22,086 nucleotides of DNA, taken from assembly GCA_964519885.1 (NCBI GenBank), contig CAZFLX010000033.1, positions 1 through 22,086 of the forward strand, written 5' to 3'. The position numbers and the translations under genes were made by a program. This document shows, one piece after another, positions 7,377-14,611 of the stretch; position 1 is the first letter of the stretch; every line of letters starts with the position of its first letter. The notes beneath the pieces are model-generated. The model searched no databases. It had not been told where the DNA came from and saw only the letters and a program-made list of their open reading frames with translations. The DNA comes from GCA-002282575 sp964519885. Lineage in GTDB: Bacteria > Pseudomonadota > Gammaproteobacteria > Thiomicrospirales > Thiomicrospiraceae.

Positions 7377-7412
7377 GTATAATTATACCACTAAATTTAT
7401 ACCAATTGGTAT
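7377..7412 (-). promoter_or_regulatory. Extended -10 promoter with two palindromes upstream of the ATPase gene
   Basis: Minus-strand extended -10 TGG-TATAAT (7382-7390). It overlaps a perfect 12-base palindrome GTATAATTATAC (7377-7388) and lies next to a perfect 14-base palindrome ATACCAATTGGTAT (7399-7412), which occupies the -35 position. There is no good -35 box, so expression may depend on, or be blocked by, a dimeric regulator (inference). Confidence 0.6.
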
Positions 7413-7453
7413 TTTATAAATATACTATTTTGACAGCTTGCTATCATGGTTAG

Positions 7454-7828
7454 CTAAGCCACCTTAAGGATACAGGCATCAACATCTTCTCTTTTAACCA
7501 CTTGAAATCTAACTAATATTTTGTTAGCATTTCCCAATGTGATAGGCTCCATTTGTTCAAACACCAGGAAGACTTTTGTTGGGAAGAGGCTATCATGTTT
7601 CTCTAGAGCATCTTTAAGCTCCTCTTCAGTGAAGAGATTGTAATACCATTCAACTGGACCAATCATATTATCTTTTATTAATGGAACAGGCTTGTCTGTA
7701 ACAAACGCCTCATGAGATTCAATTTCTTTTAATTTTATTAATTCAGAAAAAACATTTTTAGTCGTGTCCGATTTATTAAAATAAATAAAATGTTGCAGCA
7801 CATAGGAAAATACACAATTACTAAGCAT
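7454..7828 (-). CDS. Hypothetical protein, third gene of the McrBC-like module
   Basis: A 124-residue protein of no recognised family. Mixed alpha/beta, with hydrophobic stretches near both ends but no clear membrane span. I chose the ATG at 7828 over the upstream in-frame start at 7855 because GGAGG lies 5 bases before 7828, and because its first codons then overlap the nuclease gene's stop by only 8 bases. AT-rich and low-GC in codon use, like the gene before it. The tight overlap implies co-translation with the McrC-like protein, so it may be a small subunit or inhibitor of that complex. Confidence 0.65.
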   Translation of the reverse strand: MLSNCVFSYVLQHFIYFNKSDTTKNVFSELIKLKEIESHEAFVTDKPVPLIKDNMIGPVEWYYNLFTEEELKDALEKHDSLFPTKVFLVFEQMEPITLGNANKILVRFQVVKREDVDACILKVA

Positions 7829-9311
7829 TTTTACCTCCAATATAGGAGCGCACAAGATTCATAATGTTTAAATTTCGTACATTTACTTCTTGACGTGTGT
7901 TATCTTTAAAATCATCAAAGCTTGAAGGAACAATTGCATTACAACTATAAGGTAGCCAAAACTCAGCCATCGAAAAACCTTCTAACATCAATAAGTATTT
8001 CATTTGTTTTATTTTGTCTGTATCACTAAGAGCAATTTTATATTTAAAATCTACAATAAAGTGACATCCTTTATACAGGTAGTTATAAAATTTTTCTTGA
8101 TCTGAATTGTTGTTAATTCTTCGTGGATTAAAGTTATCGATTTTAATTTCGTTACTACTAGCTTTGAATAAAAATCTATAAAAATTAGATAATTTTTTAT
8201 AAATTTCGTTTATTTTTATTTTTGGATCATATCCAACATCAAGAAAATTATTAGAATATTTATTTGGTTCTCCTAAAGATAACTGAAACATTAAATCAGG
8301 ATATAAATACTTAACTTGATTAGAAAAAATTATTTTGAAAGAGTAATCACTATCGCTATCATTAAAAAAGATGTGCTTATAACCTATCTCACAAGGTTCA
8401 CCAAACAAGTCTTCTCGTTTAGTATCCGCCAACCGTACTTTATCCCTTAAATCCGATTTAGCAACAGCTTCTAAACATAAATCTTCCCATATCGGCCAGA
8501 AGTTTTTAATGCCCCAGTAAGTATCTGATAGTCCTTTTACAGATTCACCATACAAAAAGGCAAAGATGGCATCACGCAATTTCCAGTATTCATCATCTTT
8601 GATAGGTGTGTGATGATCGATCAGTTCGAGTCGATCTTTTAAGATGGTTTTAACTTGCTCGAAGCTGTCCTGTTCGAATAGCGATGCTTGTGGAAACAAA
8701 TGCAATTCTTTGAAACGATCGGCAAGGTAGCGATATTGTGTGTCAATCTGATCTTCTTCCTGCAATTGTGTTTTGACATCGCAGTAAATAAAGCAAAACA
8801 TCTGTGCCAACTCACTAGCTTCAATTACCTGTTGCTTTTTATCGACAATTGCCTGATCGACCATGAACGCATGGTTGGGCATAAAAACGGCATCGTCTAA
8901 ATGATTAAGCGCATCTTTGAGCTCAAATTCTTCGGAATAAAGTTTACGGTTGGCAATATTCTGAATCGCATAAGGGTCGAAAGCATCGATAATGGTGTCT
9001 AAAAAGTTGACCTTGGTATACAGCATCGTTTCCGAATCGTCATCTTTTACTGTTAGTTTGTAACCATCTTTTTTTGCAACAGTGCCATTTGGACTCGAAC
9101 GCGTATCCTTAATTGGATCGAGGTTGTTTTTAGCAACATAGGCCTTAAATAAACGATAAAGCTCAAAGAAAGCCTGTTTTTTCTCATCGGCAGATGTCAG
9201 TGTCGTGTAACCAATAGGCAAATAAAATATATCTTTGTTTTGCTCATCAACCCCAATGCCAACCGCCGCACCTGATGCGACTTGGCATTCTAATTTGCTG
9301 AAATCAATCAT
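7821..9311 (-). CDS. McrC/LlaJI-like PD-(D/E)XK nuclease subunit
   Basis: A 496-residue protein paired with the McrB-like ATPase. Two lines support a McrC/LlaJI-type nuclease role. First, it directly follows a McrB-type AAA+ gene (4-base gap). Second, it has a plausible PD-(D/E)XK core in its second half: YPDLMF (337-342, D339) and VDFKYK (420-425, D421 and K423), preceded by WEDLC (275-279). The first ~270 residues have no family I can name and may form the bridge to the ATPase ring, as the N-terminal part of McrC does. Translation of 7821-8350 is very AT-rich with many Asn/Lys/Ile codons, unlike the upstream half. Expected role: nucleotide-dependent cleavage of foreign (perhaps modified) DNA. 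Confidence 0.7.
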   Translation of the reverse strand: MIDFSKLECQVASGAAVGIGVDEQNKDIFYLPIGYTTLTSADEKKQAFFELYRLFKAYVAKNNLDPIKDTRSSPNGTVAKKDGYKLTVKDDDSETMLYTKVNFLDTIIDAFDPYAIQNIANRKLYSEEFELKDALNHLDDAVFMPNHAFMVDQAIVDKKQQVIEASELAQMFCFIYCDVKTQLQEEDQIDTQYRYLADRFKELHLFPQASLFEQDSFEQVKTILKDRLELIDHHTPIKDDEYWKLRDAIFAFLYGESVKGLSDTYWGIKNFWPIWEDLCLEAVAKSDLRDKVRLADTKREDLFGEPCEIGYKHIFFNDSDSDYSFKIIFSNQVKYLYPDLMFQLSLGEPNKYSNNFLDVGYDPKIKINEIYKKLSNFYRFLFKASSNEIKIDNFNPRRINNNSDQEKFYNYLYKGCHFIVDFKYKIALSDTDKIKQMKYLLMLEGFSMAEFWLPYSCNAIVPSSFDDFKDNTRQEVNVRNLNIMNLVRSYIGGKNA

Positions 9312-9315
9312 ATCG

Positions 9316-10347
9316 TTAATTGTTTGATTCTATAAAAGCATTGACGAAATCTTCAACCTTATTGGCAAAATCGCCAAAGGTCACGAGCTTGTTACTATCG
9401 TCCATATGCTTAAGCAATGTGTTTAATGGTGCTTTATCGTGACTAAACACGCTGTCCCATAAGAAAAACATAAGTTTCGATTGAATTTTATCGTATGTAT
9501 ATGGTCCTTTAAGGAAATAATGACCGATCAACTTATCTTCGACTTTGCGAATGTGTTTGCTATTGGACTTGATAAAACTGTTTAACTTGCCGACAAATTC
9601 TTTCCACTCATCTTCATTTTTAAAAGCATTACTATCTGGTATCGTTAATTCGCCATTTACTGGTACAAACTCCCAATCCCAACGACGCTTAAAAGCTGAG
9701 TCCATGTAGTAGATGGATTCGTCTGATGTGTTCATCGTTGCGAGGATGGATAAATTGGGCGGCAGTTTGATTTTTCCATTCGAAAAAATATTTTTATTTT
9801 CGTCAAATGATATGGTTGTAAACTCATTAGAATCTAGCTTATAAGTAACTTTCTTGAACCCTGGTTCTGTTATTGTTGATGTTGTGCAACCAATCAGTTT
9901 CATAAGACAATCCTGCTCAATTGTAGATAAATCGAGCTCATAAGACGAACAGCCATCATCATCTCTATCCAGCAACTGGAATACAGTACCAAAAATTGCC
10001 GAACTGTTACCCCGATTGATTTCATCGATAACCAAGGCTACTGGCTTAGCTTCATCTTTGTCTTTGTCTTTATCAAGCCAACACTGATAAGCCTTGGCAA
10101 GTGCTCTTAAGAAATGCCCTGCCTGATATTCGTAACGTACTTGTCCTGTTTCGTCGGTCAGCGGAATCAACCGCCCCATAAAGTCACCATATTTGTACTC
10201 AGGATGAAAGACTGTCTTGAAGACGTTGTCTATTTCAAAGTCTTTGAGATATGTGTTATGTACTTTATGGCTTTTACCCGTACCAGGACTACCAAATAAA
10301 ATGCGTTGCATGGGTAGTTGTGGAGTTGTTCCAGCTTTAATCGTCAT
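9316..10347 (-). CDS. McrB-like AAA+ GTPase/ATPase, without a DNA-recognition domain
   Basis: A 343-residue AAA+ motor of the McrB type. Walker A GSPGTGKS (19-26); Walker B LVIDEINRGN (105-114); the McrB signature around ATMNTSDES (203-211), followed by the paired arginines RR (221-222). E. coli McrB is longer because an N-terminal methyl-DNA binding domain precedes the motor. Here the motor starts at residue ~12, so target recognition must come from elsewhere. An acidic/lysine KDKDKDEA stretch (93-100) lies before Walker B. The ribosome site is modest (AGGATG). The nuclease partner follows after 4 bases. The motor class is certain; GTP versus ATP cannot be decided. Confidence 0.87.
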   Translation of the reverse strand: MTIKAGTTPQLPMQRILFGSPGTGKSHKVHNTYLKDFEIDNVFKTVFHPEYKYGDFMGRLIPLTDETGQVRYEYQAGHFLRALAKAYQCWLDKDKDKDEAKPVALVIDEINRGNSSAIFGTVFQLLDRDDDGCSSYELDLSTIEQDCLMKLIGCTTSTITEPGFKKVTYKLDSNEFTTISFDENKNIFSNGKIKLPPNLSILATMNTSDESIYYMDSAFKRRWDWEFVPVNGELTIPDSNAFKNEDEWKEFVGKLNSFIKSNSKHIRKVEDKLIGHYFLKGPYTYDKIQSKLMFFLWDSVFSHDKAPLNTLLKHMDDSNKLVTFGDFANKVEDFVNAFIESNN

Positions 10348-10378
10348 TATAAAAACATCCTAGTATTTAGTATATCAG

Positions 10379-10621
10379 CTACTTTATCAGATATTTTTGC
10401 GCAATGAAATCGCTATCCTCACCATACACACGCTTATCACTGTAAATATCAAAATGCTGTGCAAATAATATTCCGAAAAACAAAGTGTATCGTTTACTAT
10501 CTTTCAGGCTTGGCAGCCAGCATAAGGCCACCAAAGCGCAGAGTGCTGCCTTGGTTTTAGTCGCCGTTGTCTTACAAAAAACCAATTTTCGGCCGCTCTT
10601 TGCTCCTTCCCATGCTGTCAT
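10379..10621 (-). CDS. Possible small gene between the Lon-like ATPase and the McrB-like gene
   Basis: An 80-residue frame starting at an ATG that overlaps the last 50 bases of the Lon-like AAA gene and ending 31 bases before the McrB-like start. The part beyond the overlap contains a plausible soluble-protein tail (LPSLKDSKRYTLFFGILFAQ and onward) rather than obvious noise. It could be a real overlapping gene, or the end of an older gene whose beginning was lost. No ribosome site is convincing and no family is recognised. Without it, 10348-10571 would be a 224-base gap. Confidence 0.3.
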   Translation of the reverse strand: MTAWEGAKSGRKLVFCKTTATKTKAALCALVALCWLPSLKDSKRYTLFFGILFAQHFDIYSDKRVYGEDSDFIAQKYLIK

Positions 10622-12305
10622 CAATACCAAGCTGTGCGTTGCTAATTTCTGTTTGACCGCTTTGTATCGCTTTGATAAAGGCGTTTTGTAACAGCGCACG
10701 CAAGTCGCGCAAGCCTTTGTCGCCATTGCCGACCAGTCGTGCTAGTCCACGAATGGCCGTGTCTGCAATGGGTAGGCGTTTTTCTGCCGCTACACAGCGA
10801 TCATCGAGCAATTGTCGATAGATACTGTCGATGATACGCGGTAGTTGTTCTTCGCTCGGGGGTTCGATATGGAACAAAGTGGTGCGACTAATCACGGGTG
10901 CAGGCAAGTGATTGAGATCATTAACGGTGAGTACCCAGTTCACCCAACTCACATCAAATGCCAAGCCTTCGACAGACTGATCTTCAAAGTGTTGTGCCGA
11001 ATGTTTTTCGAGCAAGGCAAGCAGTTGATTGACCACAGTGCCTCCATTTTTGCTATCCGATCCTGCTTTTTCAATTTCGTCTAGCAGAATCAGCGGATTG
11101 GCGATCTCGCCTTGCACCAATAGGTTGTAGAGCAATCCTGCTCTGGAATTGGTGTACATGGCTTGGGTTCCGACCAGTGTGCCGTTGCCAATTTGGTTTT
11201 CCATCGCCAAGTAGTGATAAGGCAGGCGTAACACCTTAGCCAATTTGCTGGCAAACAGGGTTTTACCAATACCCGGCGGTCCAGCTAACAGCATGGGTGG
11301 GAAATACACATTTCGATCACCATGACAGGCAAACAACAGGTTGTTTTTAACGTGTTCAATCACCATAGCAAAGTTGGGCATTTCACTGGACAACACATCT
11401 AGCGCCTCACACAGCGCCGTCTGCTGATCGGCTTTGAGTTGCAGCATATCGCGCTTGGTGCCACCTTTCTTAATGATGCTCATGATCTCGCTAAAATTAT
11501 CTTCATGGATTCGGCTACCCACAGGTGGTGCTTTCAAATTCTGATGCAGACGCTTATCGGCAAAAATGTCTAACATCTTGCGGCTAACCTGAATAAAAGG
11601 ATGATCGGCTTCGACGAGTTCATGGGTCAACTGATCCGCTTCATCTGGCGTATCTGATTTGGTATGCGGTTCCATGATCACGGATACTTTTTTCCGTGCT
11701 GATGCCTTTTGTCGCTCTTGAATGAGCTTTCTGCGTTTAGCCACTGAGCTCCATGTTTCTTCATCTGACACATCATCATGACGCTGGTCTGTTTCTTGAC
11801 AAATCTTAGTTAACCGAGCGTCTTCCCAATGAAGATGAGAAATGGCGTCGAAATACGTCTCGATGAGGTTTGAAGGTATGAGTTGCAGTGCATTTTTTTT
11901 ATTTTTGCATTCAATCGCGATTAACTCGCCATGAGCGTTGTAATCGGCGTTTAGGTCTGGGTTGTCGATTGCTGTTTTATTGATGAGTTTGGAAATCGGC
12001 ACACCGGTTTCCATTTCAAGTTTGGCAATCAATTCAGGGTTAAAGTCGTTAAAACTGTTCACCTGCGTGTCTAACAACCTGAAATGGGTGTCAGTATCGC
12101 TGGTAACGATGCCGTGTATGGTCGGGTGTTTCATTTGTTTAAAACTGGTGATTCTGCTGGTGATGATCGATTGATTTTCAACGTAATGATTTTCACCCAG
12201 TACAAACATGCCAACGTGATTTTCTTCTTTAAAGGCATATCTGATGACAATCGCACCCCAAGATTTTAGAAATGTCGGTTCTGTTGAGTCTATTGAATGA
12301 GTCAT
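10572..12305 (-). CDS. Lon-type AAA+ ATPase lacking a protease domain
   Basis: A 577-residue protein. The first ~270 residues are unrecognised, with a basic helical stretch (about 187-208), and may be a substrate- or DNA-binding part. The rest is a Lon-like AAA+ module: Walker A GPPGIGKT (342-349), Walker B LILLDEIEKAG (405-415), a sensor strand NWVLTVNDL, and R474 as a likely arginine finger. There is no Ser-Lys Lon protease domain; the chain ends in GFL, the same ending as the second AAA fragment at 16543. I chose the ATG at 12305 (GGAG, spacing 8) over 12350, because the promoter at 12357-12384 would place the RNA start on top of 12350. It is divergent from the S-domain operon at 12478. 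Expected role: ATP-driven remodelling of a protein or DNA complex. Confidence 0.8.
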   Translation of the reverse strand: MTHSIDSTEPTFLKSWGAIVIRYAFKEENHVGMFVLGENHYVENQSIITSRITSFKQMKHPTIHGIVTSDTDTHFRLLDTQVNSFNDFNPELIAKLEMETGVPISKLINKTAIDNPDLNADYNAHGELIAIECKNKKNALQLIPSNLIETYFDAISHLHWEDARLTKICQETDQRHDDVSDEETWSSVAKRRKLIQERQKASARKKVSVIMEPHTKSDTPDEADQLTHELVEADHPFIQVSRKMLDIFADKRLHQNLKAPPVGSRIHEDNFSEIMSIIKKGGTKRDMLQLKADQQTALCEALDVLSSEMPNFAMVIEHVKNNLLFACHGDRNVYFPPMLLAGPPGIGKTLFASKLAKVLRLPYHYLAMENQIGNGTLVGTQAMYTNSRAGLLYNLLVQGEIANPLILLDEIEKAGSDSKNGGTVVNQLLALLEKHSAQHFEDQSVEGLAFDVSWVNWVLTVNDLNHLPAPVISRTTLFHIEPPSEEQLPRIIDSIYRQLLDDRCVAAEKRLPIADTAIRGLARLVGNGDKGLRDLRALLQNAFIKAIQSGQTEISNAQLGIDDSMGRSKERPKIGFL

Positions 12306-12356
12306 GTTGCATTCTCCTGTAATGACAGCAAACGAGCTTGTCTGAGTCATGGCTTT

Positions 12357-12384
12357 ATCCTATCACAGCTTTTTAGCTTGTCAA
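12357..12384 (-). promoter_or_regulatory. Promoter of the Lon-like AAA gene
   Basis: Minus-strand TTGACA (12379-12384) and TAGGAT (12357-12362), separated by 16 bases. Predicted RNA start near 12350, giving a 45-base leader to the ATG at 12305. Confidence 0.65.
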
Positions 12385-12417
12385 TAGTATATTTTACTAC
12401 GATAACAAATAAAGGTA

Positions 12418-12445
12418 TTGACGAGGCATTGATCTGTGCTAAGAT
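12418..12445 (+). promoter_or_regulatory. Promoter of the methyltransferase-like/HsdS fusion operon
   Basis: TTGACG (12418-12423) and TAAGAT (12440-12445), separated by 16 bases. It lies back-to-back with the divergent promoter at 12357-12384. The 33 bases between the two -35 boxes are AT-rich and contain the imperfect palindrome AGTATATTTTACT, a possible shared operator. Confidence 0.55.
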
Positions 12446-12477
12446 GTCATCAAGCAAATTGACAGTAGGTGTTACCC

Positions 12478-14172
12478 ATGAATCAGCAAATACATCTGCA
12501 GGCCATACAGGACTATATTGCTGCACTCGATGCGCAGCAGGGTTACAGTCCTTGGTCTATTGTTTGGCAAGTTGCCAAACTGTTGCAGGCAGAACATCAA
12601 ATCGCCTTAACACCCAATGCGCATGAGGGTTTGTTGGCTGTTGCTAGCTTTTATGGCCTAACCCTACCCGCATTTACGCAGGAAGATAGCGAGCGATTGG
12701 GCAGTGCCCTGCTCGATGCGCGTAACGATGACGTGAATTTTCTGGTGGCACAGGTTTTTCATGTGTCGCAGGGTAAGATGGGCAGCATCCCGACATTGGC
12801 GCTCAGTGTGTGGATGGCACAGGCGTTGGAACAGCAATTAAAGGGTTGCTCAGGTTCAGAGGGTAACCAGTATCGTGTCGCCGCTTATACCGACTATGCC
12901 TTGCTACCGGCGTTATTAGCTTCTCTGCAAGGCTTTAATGTTCGCTTTTATTGCGCTAATCAGGCGTTATTCGCTTGGGTGCAATGGTTGAGTCTGCTTT
13001 TTAAATCAGCCTTCAGCGTTTCATTCATAGATAGCGCATATCGAGATGTGAATGAATTGGCAGCGGCTGATGGACTCTTGCTTAGTCCTGTTATGGGGAA
13101 TAAAACTTTCGACTCGCCCTTAACCTATATTCAATTGATGAAACAATTTCGTGTCATCGTGGCTTATCATGCTCAAAGCTTTTTTGTGCGTCAGGGTAAG
13201 ATTGCTCAAGAGCGTTTTATGGCATTTAACCAACATCAACGTACACCCATACAAACACTCATTGCGCTGCCTGCCAAAGCCTTAATGCACAGCAACCTAC
13301 AAATGCAAATGATGGTGATTGATAGCCAGTCTCTAGCCGATTCGGTGTTGATGTGTGATTTAAGCAGTTATAAAACCCTGCATACCGAAAGCGCATCGGA
13401 TATGCGTTTATGGTTGGACAGCATTCTGAGCAATCAGTTTGAAGGCACCATGCGTATCCCATTTAGTCAACTCTTAGAACAGCCCGATTTTAATTTATCG
13501 GTTTCGAGTTACCTCATGAGCCATGCGTTATTAGCCCTAACCCAAAACAATCGGGGTGTTGTTCGTGAGCTGGGTGAGTTGGTTGAGTTCATGAAGACGC
13601 GTGCTTATCAACGCCGCAATACTGAAAAATCAGATGAACATGTCGAGGCTTTCTACGAAATTTCGGTGGGTGATATGGATGACTTTGGTCAGATAGCCAA
13701 CCCAACAAAAGTCAGTTACGTAACTGAGCGTGAAGCGAGTTTATTAAAAAATGGCTTTACGGTATCGGCTTCTGATGTGTTGATTTCTGTTAAAGGCTCA
13801 CTCGGACGCATCCTATTGATGCCAGAAGGCATCCCAGACAATTGGTTGCCCAGTTTACAAATGACCGTCATGCGGGTGAAAGAGACATCGCTCATAACCA
13901 GTGAGTATCTCTACTACTACTTAAATACACCGGCCATTCAACAATACATCCAGAGTAAAAACTCAGGTAGCAGTATCCCACTGTTACGCCTAGATGATGT
14001 GAAACGTATCCCCGTGGTGTTGCCAACACCAGCAGAAATCGCTGCGATCCGTGAAAAGCACCAGCGCAAAATGCAGTGTTTGTCGCAAATCATGGCATTG
14101 AAAGCGGAATATGTGTCACTGCATCAAACATTGGTCGAAGTGACATCTCATGACACGGATCATCAAGATTAA
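12478..14172 (+). CDS. Fusion of a degenerate N6-adenine methyltransferase-like domain and an HsdS-type specificity domain
   Basis: A 564-residue protein. Residues ~340-515 form a type I restriction S-subunit target-recognition domain: FYEISVGDMDDFGQI (392-406), a strand region with SDVLISVKGSLGR (432-444), PSLQMTVMRVK, SEYLYYYLNT (475-484), IPLLRLDDVKRIPVVLPT (500-517). A helical tail follows (about 520-550), as in HsdS. Residues ~85-335 look like an HsdM/N6-methyltransferase core by plan. However, the SAM motif position reads YTDYALLPALLAS (137-149) and the NPPF position reads LLLSPVMGNK (200-209), so both catalytic motifs appear lost. The following GKIAQERFM...LIALPAKAL (240-269) still matches the family. 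The ATG at 12478 was chosen over GTG at 12469 (AGG ribosome site at 12467). Expected role: sequence-specific DNA recognition without methylation. Confidence 0.75.
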   Translation: MNQQIHLQAIQDYIAALDAQQGYSPWSIVWQVAKLLQAEHQIALTPNAHEGLLAVASFYGLTLPAFTQEDSERLGSALLDARNDDVNFLVAQVFHVSQGKMGSIPTLALSVWMAQALEQQLKGCSGSEGNQYRVAAYTDYALLPALLASLQGFNVRFYCANQALFAWVQWLSLLFKSAFSVSFIDSAYRDVNELAAADGLLLSPVMGNKTFDSPLTYIQLMKQFRVIVAYHAQSFFVRQGKIAQERFMAFNQHQRTPIQTLIALPAKALMHSNLQMQMMVIDSQSLADSVLMCDLSSYKTLHTESASDMRLWLDSILSNQFEGTMRIPFSQLLEQPDFNLSVSSYLMSHALLALTQNNRGVVRELGELVEFMKTRAYQRRNTEKSDEHVEAFYEISVGDMDDFGQIANPTKVSYVTEREASLLKNGFTVSASDVLISVKGSLGRILLMPEGIPDNWLPSLQMTVMRVKETSLITSEYLYYYLNTPAIQQYIQSKNSGSSIPLLRLDDVKRIPVVLPTPAEIAAIREKHQRKMQCLSQIMALKAEYVSLHQTLVEVTSHDTDHQD

Positions 14173-14184
14173 GGCGGTTGAACC

Positions 14185-14607
14185 ATGGAAACAGCACTAA
14201 GACAGTTGGTTATTGATCGAACCGTCATTGAGACAGCCAATGAGCACTATCAGCAGGACAGCATGAGTGCATTACTCACTTACCTAAAATCGTGGGTAAA
14301 TGCGTCGTTGCTCTCAGAGGACGATCGGGAAACGGCCACAAGAATCATTCAGCAAAGCTTGGACTTTGCTAAAAAGAATCGGCTGAACATGATCGCCATT
14401 CACAGCATAACGGATGTGCTATTCAATGGATGGGAGATGGACAATTATGCTTGGGTCATTGATTTGGACGATGGCAGCAAGTTACCGTTTACCTCAGATC
14501 ATGGTCGGGTAACGCGATTCAGTCATGCTGCGTTGACCGACAAAATTAGCGAAACCAGTGCATCGCTAACAGGCTTGCTTCATCTCAAACAAATGTTGGA
14601 AACTTAA
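14185..14607 (+). CDS. Hypothetical protein of the AAA/HsdS-fusion locus
   Basis: A 140-residue acidic, largely helical protein with one beta-rich segment (about 90-112: NYAWVIDLDDGSKLPFTSD). No signal peptide, membrane segment or recognised domain. It starts 12 bases after the fusion protein with an AAGGCGG-like ribosome site and ends 4 bases before the next start, so it is firmly inside the three-gene operon. A small adaptor or inhibitor is possible; no function is assigned. Confidence 0.72.
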   Translation: METALRQLVIDRTVIETANEHYQQDSMSALLTYLKSWVNASLLSEDDRETATRIIQQSLDFAKKNRLNMIAIHSITDVLFNGWEMDNYAWVIDLDDGSKLPFTSDHGRVTRFSHAALTDKISETSASLTGLLHLKQMLET

Positions 14608-14611
14608 AAAT

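Noticed and set aside
7829..7855. Longer N-terminus for the 124-residue protein
   Set aside because: The GGAGG site serves the ATG at 7828. The longer version would overlap the nuclease gene by 35 bases with no ribosome site.
12306..12350. Longer N-terminus (15 extra residues) for the Lon-like AAA protein
   Set aside because: The -10 box at 12357-12362 would put the RNA start at about 12350, leaving no ribosome site. GGAG before 12305 is much better.
12478..14172. Complete type I restriction-modification system
   Set aside because: No HsdR helicase-nuclease and no catalytically plausible HsdM are found in the window.
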